Source of the DNA: Onstottus_B arcticum
GTDB taxonomy: Bacteria > Acidobacteriota > Blastocatellia > UBA7656
DNA: 64,000 nt
Reading direction: 5' to 3'
Assembly: GCA_038040485.1 (NCBI GenBank)
Contig: JBBPIE010000020.1
Span: forward strand, 58,899 to 122,898
Part shown: positions 42,901 to 51,094 of the stretch, in pieces
Layout of the letters: each line of letters begins with the position of its first letter
Numbering within the stretch: position 1 is the stretch's first letter
Notes under the pieces: model-generated
Database searches by the model: none
The model's input: the letters and a program-made list of their open reading frames with translations, nothing else
Told to the model about the DNA's origin: nothing
Translations under genes and position numbers: made by a program

Positions 42901-43484
42901 CCGGTCATCCGCGTGACTCGGCGTCATCCGCGGCTGAGTTCCCTGTTGCGACATTTCGCTTTCCGCGGCAACGCAAAGAAGACGGGCTTGCGCTGAGCGA
43001 TCTCGTCCTGCCCACAAGCATCAGCGGCGCGAGTCGTCCGCGAGACCACATCGCCTTGTTCGTGACCACTGCGGGTGAAGGCATCCGCGAGATCGCAGAA
43101 CAAGCAAAACAAGCGGGCGAGTACTTGCGCTCGTACGCGCTTCAAGCGCTGGCGCTCGAAACCGCTGAAGCAGCAGCCGAGTGGTTGCACGCACGTCTGC
43201 GCGCCGAGTGGGGCTTCCCTGACTCACCCGATCTGTCTCGTCAAGCGTTGTTTCAATCTCGCTATCGAGGCAAGCGATATTCGTTTGGTTACCCGGCGTG
43301 TCCCGACCTGGAACTACAGACTGACTTGTTCCGATTGTTGCACCCCGAAGAGATCGGCGTTCAGTTGACGGAAGGCTTCATGATGGAACCCGAAGCGAGC
43401 GTGTCTGCGCTGGTGTTTCATCACCCCGACGCGACTTACTTTTCAGTAGGCGCTCAAGAGCTCGCGGAAGCTACGGCGGACTAG
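39906..43484 (+). CDS. metH: Cobalamin-dependent methionine synthase
   Basis: 1192 aa. Domains in order: homocysteine-binding (about 1-325; DGATGTALQ, zinc cysteines in GLNCATGP and VGGCCGTT), methyl-THF-binding pterin domain (about 340-610), cobalamin cap and Rossmann domain (about 640-870) with the B12-ligand motif GDVHDIGKN, and the SAM-dependent activation domain (about 890-1190). In the activation domain a 66-bp tandem duplication (42805-42936) inserts two copies of EGxAIHxFAxxPRDSASSAA into a loop. Needs B12, so the cell must make or import cobalamin. The upstream Hcy-methyltransferase/MTHFR fusion supplies methyl-THF. Confidence 0.96.
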   Translation: MEDRDQRKQLIEALLAERILVLDGATGTALQACDLTAEDFGGVQLEGCNENLVLTRPDVILDVHRGYLEAGADIVETNTFGGTAIVLAEYALQDKVHIINETAARLARQAAAEFSTSSKPRFVAGSMGPTTKAISVTGGVTFDQIIENFHDQAAGLVAGGADILIVETQQDTRNVKAALIGIWRLFEELGFKVPVMVSGTIEAMGTMLAGQTVEAFATSMMHAELLSLGLNCATGPEFMTDHVRSLAGLTENRVSCIPNAGLPNEDGVYLETPETFSATIERFVDHGWINLVGGCCGTTAAHIRALAQMVEGKRPRVPAHHHRTLFSGIDFVEASDDQRPLIVGERTNEVGSRKFKRLITDEKYEEAAEIARQQVKSGAQICDVNLQNADREELYDVDRFYEKMIRVVKAPIMVDTTDPVAMERALTYCQGKSIINSINLEDGLDKFERVTPLARKYGAALIVGCIDEDKDQAQAITRERKLEVARRSVKLLTEDFGIRAEDIIIDPLVFPCATGDANYTGSAVETIEGVRLIKQEIPHVKTLLGISNVSFGLPDAGREVLNSVFLYHCTKAGLDLAIVNSEKLERYASIPEEERHLSEDLLWNRGDDPIAAFAAHFRSATSRNKKIASDLPLDERIGNYIIEGTKEGLIADLEVKLKEAAPLDIINGPLMAGMSEVGRLFNNNELIVAEVLQSAEAMKAAVSYLEQFMEKKADSTRGRIILATVKGDVHDIGKNLVDIIMSNNGYEVVNLGIKVPPEVLIQAVRQHKPDAIGLSGLLVKSAQQMVLTAEDLKDSGINLPLLVGGAALSDRFTRGKIAPAYGNTVVYANDAMNGLDILNKLMNPSSRAKLESDLLERDLGVVPRVSEPLLAETEHRSSRISLDVPIPPAPDLDRHVLEVRDLDAVWSYINPQMLYGRHLGLRGKFTELLASGDRLAQELEHTIDRVKGECRAGAMRVRVVWQFFEAEPEGNAIHLFASDPRDSASSAAEREGSAIHRFAGHPRDSASSAAEFPVATFRFPRQRKEDGLALSDLVLPTSISGASRPRDHIALFVTTAGEGIREIAEQAKQAGEYLRSYALQALALETAEAAAEWLHARLRAEWGFPDSPDLSRQALFQSRYRGKRYSFGYPACPDLELQTDLFRLLHPEEIGVQLTEGFMMEPEASVSALVFHHPDATYFSVGAQELAEATAD
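42805..42936. repeat. 66-bp tandem duplication inside metH
   Basis: Two in-frame units (42805-42870, 42871-42936) encode EPEGNAIHLFASDPRDSASS and EREGSAIHRFAGHPRDSASS (each followed by AA). They sit in the reactivation domain after VWQFFEA. The DNA contains the word ATCCGCGTGACTC, repetitive in style, so it may derive from a dispersed element. Confidence 0.88.
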
Positions 43485-43597
43485 CACGCGCGCAGATCGC
43501 GGACTCTCATTCACTCCATTCTGCCCTATGGTGAAGACGCTTTTCCTAAGCTGCGTCTCCCTGGATGATGTATAATCCGCCCGCTGGAGAGTTGATC

Positions 43598-44167
43598 ATG
43601 TCTCTGCCAAAGCCACACGTCAGAATGACAGTCGCCGAGTACCTTGAGTCGGAGAAGGACGGAACGGTAAGACACGAGTACCTGGATGGCGAAGTCTACG
43701 CCATGTCCGGCGCAAGCAAGCGACACAATCGCATCGCTAACAACCTCAATATACATCTCGACACGCGTCTGCGCGGCGGTCCTTGCCAGGTTTTCATCGT
43801 CGACGTCAAAGTCTTCATAGAAGCGTTGAACTTCTTCTACTATCCCGACATTGTGGTTGCCTGTGATCCGGCGGACGACGACGACTACATCGTCAAACGG
43901 CCTGTGTTGGTCGTAGAAGTCGAGTCCCCGAGCACTGTGGCAATCGACCGGCGCGAAAAACTAATGGCGTATCGGAAGGTTGAGAGCCTTCGCGAATACC
44001 TGCGGTTGTCTCAGGACTCGATCAGCGCTGAGATCCATCGCCGCGATGACAATGGCGACTGGTGGTCTGAGCAAGTCGCAGCCGATCAGGAATTGCGGCT
44101 CGAGTCGGTAGGCTTAAGGGTGGCGTTGTCGGCTCTCTACGAAGGCGTGGAACTACCCCGCGACTGA
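43598..44167 (+). CDS. Uma2-family (DUF820) PD-(D/E)XK-like protein
   Basis: 189 aa from ATG 43598 (GGAGAG 6 nt upstream; the longer frame to 43565 lacks a site). Family signatures: MTVAEYLESEKDGTVRHEYL, DGEVYAMSGASKRHNRIANN, YYPDIVVACDP and VLVVEVESPSTVAIDRREKL. The acidic residues of the nuclease-like core (PDIVV and VEVES) are present. Uma2 proteins are numerous in cyanobacteria and soil bacteria and are presumed endonucleases, often mobile; the function is not proven. No partner gene is adjacent. Confidence 0.88.
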   Translation: MSLPKPHVRMTVAEYLESEKDGTVRHEYLDGEVYAMSGASKRHNRIANNLNIHLDTRLRGGPCQVFIVDVKVFIEALNFFYYPDIVVACDPADDDDYIVKRPVLVVEVESPSTVAIDRREKLMAYRKVESLREYLRLSQDSISAEIHRRDDNGDWWSEQVAADQELRLESVGLRVALSALYEGVELPRD

Positions 44168-44215
44168 CTGCCACATACCCCGTCTCAATTCGACTCGTCC
44201 GTTCTTACCATTGCG

Positions 44216-44401
44216 TCATGGCCGTGGCACGCCGAGGTCATCGCATATCTTGTACGCCAGGAACTTCTTGATGACCCGGTGTCGCGGGACGGCTGAAAAC
44301 AAACTGTTTGCGGGATTCTTGTAGATCGTGTGCTTACGGCCTTCGCGCACAAAGACGCAGCCTTGAGACTCAAGATGTCGAATCAGATCAGCGCGATTCA
44401 T
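44216..44401 (-). CDS. hicA: HicA-family mRNA interferase toxin
   Basis: 61 aa starting MNRADLIRHLESQGCVFVRE. The dsRNA-binding-like fold of HicA with the catalytic His in EGRKHTIYKNP and the end VPRHRVIKKFLAYKICDDLG. Cleaves mRNA in its family. Starts 1 bp after the hicB stop (TGAAATG), so translation is coupled; antitoxin first, the less common order. Confidence 0.9.
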   Translation of the reverse strand: MNRADLIRHLESQGCVFVREGRKHTIYKNPANSLFSAVPRHRVIKKFLAYKICDDLGVPRP

Positions 44402-44402
44402 T

Positions 44403-44636
44403 TCAAGCTGCGTGGAGGGTTAATGGTTCACGTGTAACTTTCGCGTTGTTGGACAGGCGTCGTTCAGCCTCTTCGCGATTGGCCTCGAGAATCATCTGCA
44501 TGGCTTCGAGGAGGTTTTCGCGCACTTCGTCCATCGTCTCGCCTTGAGTGTTAGCGCCGGGCAGTTCAGCGATGTAGCCGATGTACCCGCCCTCCTCAGC
44601 CTCTTCGTAGATCGCCGTCAAAGTTATCTCGGTCAT
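44403..44636 (-). CDS. hicB: HicB-family antitoxin
   Basis: 77 aa from ATG 44636 (AGGAG 10 nt upstream; TTG 44642 is an alternative). The partial RNase-H-like fold is clear: LTAIYEEAEEGGYIGYIAEL, PGANTQGETMDEVRENLLEA. The short C-terminal tail (NAKVTREPLTLHAA) has no evident HTH or RHH DNA-binding domain, so autoregulation may be weak or need another factor. Neutralises the HicA toxin encoded next. Confidence 0.9.
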   Translation of the reverse strand: MTEITLTAIYEEAEEGGYIGYIAELPGANTQGETMDEVRENLLEAMQMILEANREEAERRLSNNAKVTREPLTLHAA

Positions 44637-44832
44637 TGGCAAGATTCTCCTATTTGGCTTCAGCCTACACTGGCTCCCCGCAGCGCCGCAATCTCCCTTA
44701 TGTCATCGACCGGGTGCATAGCGGCGAATCCGCGGTTCCTCTGCTACAATAAATCCAACGCAAGACCACACTCCTTGCTTTAGACTACGCCTCCTGTCGT
44801 GAATCGGGTGGCACAGCAGAAAGGAAACCTTC

Positions 44833-45474
44833 ATGAAGACCAATGTTACCTACCAACCAAAGCAATTTAACCTGAGCGGCTTGAGCGGCATTTCGGATAA
44901 GACGCTCGAGATGCACTTCAAACTCTACGAGGGCTACGTCGAACAAACCAACTTGCTAAACGAGAAGATCGCCGAGTTCCTGAAGGACGGAAAGGTCGAT
45001 CAGGACGAGACCCCGGCTTACTCCGAGATCACCAGGCGTCTGGGCTTCGAATACAACGGCATGGTTCTGCACGAATACTACTTCGGAAACCTGAAGCAAG
45101 CCGGCGGCGGCGAGCCGGAGCGCGCCTCGTCGTTTTTCAAAGCAGCCGAAGCCAGCTTTGGCAGCTACGAGATCTGGAAGACGGACTTCGTAGGCATAGG
45201 CAAGATGCGAGGAGTCGGCTGGGCGATGTGCGATCAGGACCCTGTTAACGGACGGCTGTCCAATCACTGGATCAGTTTGCACGAGATCGGCAGCGTTGCG
45301 GGATTTACTCCGATACTGGTGATGGACGTCTGGGAGCACGCCTTCCTTCTCGACTTCAAACCGTCTGAGCGTGGCAAGTACATCGAGGCATTCTTCACGA
45401 ACATCGATTGGAGCGCGGCCGAAGGCCGTTTGCAACAGACCAAAGGCGAACCGGCCAACGCTTCGCGTCGATAA
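44833..45474 (+). CDS. Superoxide dismutase, Fe/Mn type
   Basis: 213 aa, with AAAGGAA upstream. Dismutates superoxide. Metal ligands visible: His in LEMHFKLYEGYV (about 27), His in MVLHEYYFGN, and Asp and His in MDVWEHAFLLDF. The usual N-terminal LPYxxxALEP helix is replaced by QPKQFNLSGLSGISDKTLEM, a divergent branch common in Acidobacteriota. No secretion signal, so cytoplasmic. Followed by a cluster of palindromic repeats. Confidence 0.92.
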   Translation: MKTNVTYQPKQFNLSGLSGISDKTLEMHFKLYEGYVEQTNLLNEKIAEFLKDGKVDQDETPAYSEITRRLGFEYNGMVLHEYYFGNLKQAGGGEPERASSFFKAAEASFGSYEIWKTDFVGIGKMRGVGWAMCDQDPVNGRLSNHWISLHEIGSVAGFTPILVMDVWEHAFLLDFKPSERGKYIEAFFTNIDWSAAEGRLQQTKGEPANASRR

Positions 45475-45530
45475 CGCGGCCGACTTCGTTCAGACAGGTT
45501 CTGATCGTCTAGTGACAACAATGCTGCGAA

Positions 45531-45594
45531 GCCCGCGCAGCGGGCGACAGCTACTCCGCACCGAACGAGAACGTCTGTCGCCCGCTGCGCGGGC
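45531..45594. repeat. 20-bp perfect inverted repeat (family D)
   Basis: Arms GCCCGCGCAGCGGGCGACAG (45531-45550) and its exact complement (45575-45594) flank 24 nt. First of several palindromes in the 324 bp between the superoxide dismutase and PQQ-dehydrogenase genes. Confidence 0.93.
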
Positions 45595-45617
45595 TCGCGG
45601 GTCTTACACTTAGCTTA

Positions 45618-45710
45618 CCCAGGGCTGCGAGGACTTGCCCTGGGCTACACGCTATCACCCGCTACGCGGGTTACCGCACGTCACCCGGGACTGTCGCCTC
45701 ACACCGGGAC
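45618..45710. repeat. Further palindromes in the same gap
   Basis: CCCAGGGC (45618-45625) and GCCCTGGG (45637-45644) form one hairpin, ACCCGC-TAC-GCGGGT follows, then two CCGGGACTG words. The region looks like a dumping ground for short dispersed palindromes; no gene is present. Confidence 0.75.
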
Positions 45711-45798
45711 TGGACTACCTGCAACCCCTCAAACTATCATTGCCCACTCTATCCGTGAGTCGAACGAGAGAATCTGCGAGTCCAACGAGAGACCTCTT

Positions 45799-47883
45799 AT
45801 GAAAAGACGCTTGAAGATCACGCTAGCCGTGCTGCTCCTGTGTTGCTCCATTGGTTTGCAATCGCTTGAAGCTCAAAAGAAGACTCCGCGTTCGGGAGCC
45901 AAAGCCATCGACGACACAGCGCTTCGCAACGCCGACTCGCGCAACGGCGATTGGATCACTCACGGACGCACATACTCCGAAGCGCGCTTCAGTCCGCTCA
46001 CTCAAATCAACGCGGCCAACGTTAAGAGCCTCGGGCTGGCGTGGGCTTTCGACACTGACACGACCCGAGGGCTCGAAGCCACTCCCATCGTCTTGGACGG
46101 CAAGCTCTTCACCACCGGAAGCTGGAGCATCGTCTTTGCCATCGACGCGCGCACAGGCAAGCAACTTTGGAAGTGGGACCCAAAAGTGCCGGGCTCGTTC
46201 GGACAGCGCGCCTGCTGCGACGTCGTGAATCGCGGAGTCGCGGTCTACAAGGGCAAGGTCTACGTTGGAACGATCGATGGACGCCTGGCCGCGCTTGACG
46301 CGGAAACCGGCAAGCTTCTTTGGCAGGTTGTGACCGTCGATCAGAAGCAACCTTATACGATCACCGGCGCGCCGCGAGTCGTAAAAGGCAAAGTGATAAT
46401 CGGCAACGGCGGCGCGGAGTTCGGAGTGCGCGGGTACGTGTCGGCTTACGATGCGGAGTCGGGCAAGCTCGCCTGGCGCTTCTACACTGTGCCGGGTGAT
46501 CCTTCCAAACCGTTCGAATCGCCGGCGCTCGAGCGCGCAGCGAAGACGTGGACCGGTGAGTGGTGGAAGATGGGCGGCGGCGGAACGGTCTGGGACTCGC
46601 TTGCTTACGATCCCGATCTGGATTTGTTGTACATCGGGACCGGCAACGGCTCGCCGTGGAACCGCGAGGTTCGAAGCCCCGGCGGCGGCGACAATCTTTA
46701 TCTCTCCTCGATTCTCGCGCTGCGGCCCGACACCGGCGAGTTGATGTGGCACTACCAAACCACGCCGGGCGATTCGTGGGACTACACCGCGACTCAGCAC
46801 ATCATTCTTGGTGATCTTCAGATCGGAGGCCGGCCGCGCAAGGTGCTGATGCAAGCACCGAAGAATGGGTTCTTCTATGTGCTCGATCGGCAAACCGGCG
46901 AGCTCCTGTCGGCTGAGGCTTACACGAAGATCAGTTGGGCGAAGGGAGTGGACAAGACGACCGGCCGTCCGATCGAAGACCCGGCGGCTAGGTACAAGAC
47001 GGCGGTGAACTTCATGCAGCCCGGTCCATTCGGCGGGCACAACTGGCAGCCGATGTCGTTCAACCCGCAAACCGGGCTCGTCTACATTCCCGCTCAGGAG
47101 CCGTTCTTTGCTTACGCACAAGACAAGAAGTTTGTGTACAAGCCGGGGGCCTGGAACACCGGCATCGATATGACAGTCCTAAAAGACCCGCCTCCTCTGA
47201 TTCCGCGCGGGCACTTGCTGGCGTGGGATCCAGTCGCGCAGAAAGAGCGATGGCGAGTTCAATACAGCTTGATGTGGAACGGCGGCACGCTGACGACCGG
47301 AGGCAATCTGGTGTTCCAGGGAACGTCCGACGGCAGGTTCGTCGCTTACAGTGCTGACAAAGGAGAGAAGCTTTGGGAGGTTGGCCTTGGCACGGGCGTG
47401 ATAGCGGCCCCGGTCACATACGAACTGGACGGCGTGCAGTACGTTGCGGTGATGGCAGGCTGGGGAGGAACGTTCCCACTCACCGGAGGAAACGTGATCG
47501 GCGGAGGGGCGCTGCCCGGAAGGCTTCTTGTCTTTCAGTTGAATGGCAAGCAGATGTTACCCGAAGTTCTCGCTCAGAAACCCAAAGACGTGACGGCTAT
47601 CATCTTCGACGCCGCGCCTGAACGAATCGATCAAGGGGCTGGGCTTTTTGCGCAGTGGTGCGCGATGTGTCACGGCATCGGCGCGCTCGGGGGAGGCGGG
47701 GTCGTTCCGGATCTAAGGCAGTCTCAACCCGCGACCTTCGGGCGATATGAGCAGATCGTGCTGGGCGGCGCGTATCAGAGTCAGGGCATGCCGTCGTTCA
47801 AGCAATGGCTTACAGTGGATGATGTCAAAGCGATTCAAGCTTACATTCTAAAGCGCCGCACTGATCTCGCTACTAAGAGGTGA
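45799..47883 (+). CDS. PQQ-dependent alcohol dehydrogenase, quinohemoprotein
   Basis: 694 aa with a signal peptide (LAVLLLCCSIGLQSLEAQ). Eight-bladed PQQ propeller (about 45-590): vicinal Cys pair in FGQRACCDVVNRGVAV, calcium/PQQ region and the tryptophan docking repeats such as GKLLWQVVT, GKLAWRFYTVPGD and PGDSWDYTATQ. The C-terminal cytochrome c domain (about 600-690) has the heme motif WCAMCHG and a distal Met in SQGMPSF. Periplasmic oxidation of alcohols with electrons passing to the c heme. Substrate not determined. No PQQ biosynthesis genes in the window. Confidence 0.92.
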   Translation: MKRRLKITLAVLLLCCSIGLQSLEAQKKTPRSGAKAIDDTALRNADSRNGDWITHGRTYSEARFSPLTQINAANVKSLGLAWAFDTDTTRGLEATPIVLDGKLFTTGSWSIVFAIDARTGKQLWKWDPKVPGSFGQRACCDVVNRGVAVYKGKVYVGTIDGRLAALDAETGKLLWQVVTVDQKQPYTITGAPRVVKGKVIIGNGGAEFGVRGYVSAYDAESGKLAWRFYTVPGDPSKPFESPALERAAKTWTGEWWKMGGGGTVWDSLAYDPDLDLLYIGTGNGSPWNREVRSPGGGDNLYLSSILALRPDTGELMWHYQTTPGDSWDYTATQHIILGDLQIGGRPRKVLMQAPKNGFFYVLDRQTGELLSAEAYTKISWAKGVDKTTGRPIEDPAARYKTAVNFMQPGPFGGHNWQPMSFNPQTGLVYIPAQEPFFAYAQDKKFVYKPGAWNTGIDMTVLKDPPPLIPRGHLLAWDPVAQKERWRVQYSLMWNGGTLTTGGNLVFQGTSDGRFVAYSADKGEKLWEVGLGTGVIAAPVTYELDGVQYVAVMAGWGGTFPLTGGNVIGGGALPGRLLVFQLNGKQMLPEVLAQKPKDVTAIIFDAAPERIDQGAGLFAQWCAMCHGIGALGGGGVVPDLRQSQPATFGRYEQIVLGGAYQSQGMPSFKQWLTVDDVKAIQAYILKRRTDLATKR

Positions 47884-47910
47884 CGAAGCTGACTTCGCAT
47901 GAGACGAAGA

Positions 47911-47937
47911 AGGCCGGCACTCTTTCGAGGCCGGCCT
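47911..47937. terminator. Bidirectional terminator
   Basis: AGGCCGGC (47911-47918) and GCCGGCCT (47930-47937) pair around 11 nt, followed by CTTTCATTT on the plus strand. Lies between the convergent dehydrogenase and protease genes. Confidence 0.7.
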
Positions 47938-47991
47938 CTTTCATTTCCGCCGCAGATGGCGCGCCAGTAATGCCTTCAAAACGCCCAGCGC

Positions 47992-49077
47992 CTAGAAGGC
48001 CACGAACGGCTCGGTCAGTACCCGCTTGACCTTCACACCGTTAATCGTTTTCGGCAGCTTCGTCTTGGCACTAGACGTCGCATCGACATAAACGACTATT
48101 GAAGCCTCGTCAACGCTGTCGGAAGCGCCGATGCCAATTCCGATGACGCCGGGGCGCATCATCAAGTCGATCTCGCGGGTTCTCATAGCAGTCTCGGCTT
48201 TCCGGACCGCCTTACGGACCGGCGCAGAAAACTGCGGGTCATCTGATTCCAACCGGCTCGGCGCCGCAGCCGTACACGTGCCGCCGACAAAGCTGACAGT
48301 CTGGCCCAGCGACGAACTGAGCCGGGTGAGCACCAGCCCGATCGGGTTGCCGATTGTTGTGGTGCTGCTGCCGGCGAACAACAACGCGACAGGCTGATGG
48401 CATGAAGGGCTGTTGTTGGAAACGATCAGCGAGCCCGAGTCGCCTCCAGCACTGAATGTGCTGCTGTTGATCACGACCTGATTGGTGAACGTAAAGGTCG
48501 GCCCTTGATGGCCCCCACACTCGGTCGGGTATTTGATACTTACCGTCGTTGAGATCGACGAGATCGCGCCGGTTGTGAAGCCGGTGGTTCGTCCGCTCTT
48601 TGCGACAGCAAGGTTGATGGCCGGAGTCTTCACCACGCCCGAGATCGTGCCGATGTCTTCGATCGAGCCAGTGCCGTCCATTAGACCAGGCCGAAGTTGA
48701 GCGATAGCGCAGTCAACTCCCGAGCTTAGCGCCGGAGCTACAGTAAAGTCGGCGACGACCGTGGCAACTGCGCAATTGTTATCAATGAGCCCAGGCTGCG
48801 ATATGTCATCGCCAACAGTAGCCTGACTTGCGAGTCCAAGCACATGGTTGTTGCTGAGAATGTACTGGACTCCGTTTGCCTGGACTAAGGACCCAAGCGT
48901 TCCGCTGCAACAAAAGCGCCGAGAGATGTCGTTGACGTTGCCGCCCGACACCCCGAAATGAAGGTTGCGCACTCGATGGTTTGCGCCGCCGTCAGCAAAC
49001 AGCGATGGACCCGCTGGAAAACTCAGGAGACCTGCGCCCAGCGCAAGCACGCAACAGTAGAAAAAGAACCGTTTCAT
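47992..49077 (-). CDS. Secreted trypsin-like serine protease
   Basis: 361 aa from ATG 49077 (GAGGAGG upstream). Signal peptide KRFFFYCCVLALGAGLLSF. Chymotrypsin-fold catalytic triad visible: His in ILSNNHVLGL, Asp in SSGVDCAIAQL and Ser in SAGGDSGSLIVSNN, spaced as in the family. Before it lies a FCCSGTLG turn with a likely disulfide. The C-terminal 100 residues form an extra alpha/beta domain (GVIGIGIGASDSVDEASIVV). Substrate unknown. A trypsin inhibitor-like serpin is encoded nearby on the other strand. Confidence 0.82.
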   Translation of the reverse strand: MKRFFFYCCVLALGAGLLSFPAGPSLFADGGANHRVRNLHFGVSGGNVNDISRRFCCSGTLGSLVQANGVQYILSNNHVLGLASQATVGDDISQPGLIDNNCAVATVVADFTVAPALSSGVDCAIAQLRPGLMDGTGSIEDIGTISGVVKTPAINLAVAKSGRTTGFTTGAISSISTTVSIKYPTECGGHQGPTFTFTNQVVINSSTFSAGGDSGSLIVSNNSPSCHQPVALLFAGSSTTTIGNPIGLVLTRLSSSLGQTVSFVGGTCTAAAPSRLESDDPQFSAPVRKAVRKAETAMRTREIDLMMRPGVIGIGIGASDSVDEASIVVYVDATSSAKTKLPKTINGVKVKRVLTEPFVAF

Positions 49078-49316
49078 ACTCAATCCTCCTCATTGGTTTG
49101 GGACAGCAACGAGCATCCGAGAACCTCTCAGACGCGCTTCGGTATCAAGCGTCTATCGAACACGTTTACGCAGGCAGCCAATCTATAACGATCGCGACTT
49201 AGAGTCAACCCTACAATCGCCGCCGGAACTAGATCCTGGTGTCACCGCGATTCGGTTCTTACTGGCAACTCATCTTTGCTAGACTCATTATCACAAGCCT
49301 AAAACCAGGAGGAGTC

Positions 49317-51092
49317 GTGAGACGCTTAGTTGCAATGCTGACCCTGATTCTATTGACCCTTGCCCCGGTTCTTGCGCAAGTGCTGTCGTCGTCCACCGAT
49401 AGCTCGAAAAAACTTCACGCGCTGTTCGATGAAGACTGGCTGTGGAACCTCGAACAGTTCCCGGAAGGCGCGACGTTGTATGGCGACAACAGGTTCAACG
49501 ATCGTTTGACCGACTACTCGCCGGAAGCCATCGAGCGGCGCAAGGCCCACGAACGCGCGATGCTCGACCGCATACAAAAGATCGACAGGTCGCTCCTCGG
49601 CGAGCAGGACGCGATCTCTTACGATCTGTTTCTGCTGGATAAGAAGCTCAACGTCGAGGGACAACGCTTCCCGTCCGAGTTGATGCCGATCGATCAGATG
49701 AACGGCGTGCAGTTGAGCTTCGGGCAACTCGCCACCAACACGCCGTTCCGCAACGCTAAGGACTACGAAAACTATCTTGCGCGGCTGGCGGCGTTCCCGA
49801 AACAGATCGATCAGTTGATCGCGCTGATGAAGCGCGGGATCGAAACGAAGTGGGTGCAGCCGGCTGTGCCGCTTCGGTCGCTTGTCGGGCAGATCGAAGG
49901 TCAGATTGCTGATGACGCTTCGCGAAGCCCGCTCTTTCAACCTTTCAACAACTTTCCCCAGTCCGTTTCTCAAGCCGACCACGGCCGCCTCGCAACGGCT
50001 GGCAAGAAAGCAATCGCCGAATCGTTCACTCCTGCGATGAAGAAGCTCGGCGCGTTTTTCAAGGAGACTTACTTGCCGGCTGCCCGGCAAGACATCGGCG
50101 CTTCATCGCTCCCCGATGGCGAAGCGTTCTATCAATATTCGATTCGCCGTCAAACGACCACTGACCTGACCGCGAAGCAGATTCATGAGATCGGGTTGAA
50201 AGAAGTCGCTCGCATTCGGCGTGAGATGGAAGACGTCATCAAGAAGGCGGGCTTCAACGGCTCGTTCGCCGAGTTCCTGACTTTTCTTCGCACCGACCCT
50301 CGGTTCTATTACACGAAAGCTGACGAACTGGTCGCCGGCTACTCTTACATCGCCAAGGTCGCGGACGGCGAGTTGCCCAAGCTGTTCGCCGAGTTGCCGC
50401 GAACTCCCTACGGAGTGCGGGTGATCCCCGACTACGAAGGACCCGCGCAGACGACGGCTTACTATCAGCCGAGCGCGGCTGACGGCTCGCGCGCTGGTTA
50501 TTACATGATCAACACTTACAAGCTCGAGACGCGGCCGAAGTACGAGATGGAAGCGCTGACGCTGCACGAATCGGTGCCGGGTCATCACTTGCAGATCGCT
50601 CGAGCGCAGGAACTTAAAGGCTTGCCTGATTTCAGGCGCAACGCCGGCTACACGGCTTACGTCGAAGGCTGGGGGCTGTACGCCGAGAGCCTGGGAACCG
50701 AGATGGGTTTCTACAAGGATCCATATTCGAAGTTTGGCCAGTTGACTTATGAGATGTGGCGCGCGTGCCGGCTCGTAGTCGACACCGGGATGCACGCGCT
50801 GGGATGGAGCAGGCAACGGGCGATCGACTTCATGAAGGACAACACCGCGAAGACCGAAAACGACATCGTCGTCGAGATCGACCGGTACATCGTGTGGCCT
50901 GCGCAAGCGCTGGCTTACAAGCTCGGCGAGTTGAAAATCAAAGAGCTGCGCGCGAGAGCTTCAAGGGAACTGGGCGCGCGCTTCGACGTTAGAAAGTTTC
51001 ACAACGCAGTGCTGGACGACGGCCCGTTGCCGCTCGATCTGCTGGAAAAGCGAATCAACAAGTGGACTGCGGAACAAAAGAGGAAGGAATAA
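49317..51092 (+). CDS. DUF885-family secreted protein
   Basis: 591 aa from GTG 49317 (AGGAGG 4 nt upstream). Signal peptide VAMLTLILLTLAPVLAQ. The family core is an all-helical peptidase-like fold with the zinc motif HESVPGHHLQIA (about 440) and the later LYAESLGTEMGFYKDPYSKF. DUF885 proteins look like metallopeptidases, but the substrate has not been settled. It ends 2 bp before the serpin start, so the two genes are probably co-transcribed. Confidence 0.88.
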   Translation: MRRLVAMLTLILLTLAPVLAQVLSSSTDSSKKLHALFDEDWLWNLEQFPEGATLYGDNRFNDRLTDYSPEAIERRKAHERAMLDRIQKIDRSLLGEQDAISYDLFLLDKKLNVEGQRFPSELMPIDQMNGVQLSFGQLATNTPFRNAKDYENYLARLAAFPKQIDQLIALMKRGIETKWVQPAVPLRSLVGQIEGQIADDASRSPLFQPFNNFPQSVSQADHGRLATAGKKAIAESFTPAMKKLGAFFKETYLPAARQDIGASSLPDGEAFYQYSIRRQTTTDLTAKQIHEIGLKEVARIRREMEDVIKKAGFNGSFAEFLTFLRTDPRFYYTKADELVAGYSYIAKVADGELPKLFAELPRTPYGVRVIPDYEGPAQTTAYYQPSAADGSRAGYYMINTYKLETRPKYEMEALTLHESVPGHHLQIARAQELKGLPDFRRNAGYTAYVEGWGLYAESLGTEMGFYKDPYSKFGQLTYEMWRACRLVVDTGMHALGWSRQRAIDFMKDNTAKTENDIVVEIDRYIVWPAQALAYKLGELKIKELRARASRELGARFDVRKFHNAVLDDGPLPLDLLEKRINKWTAEQKRKE

Positions 51093-51094
51093 CA

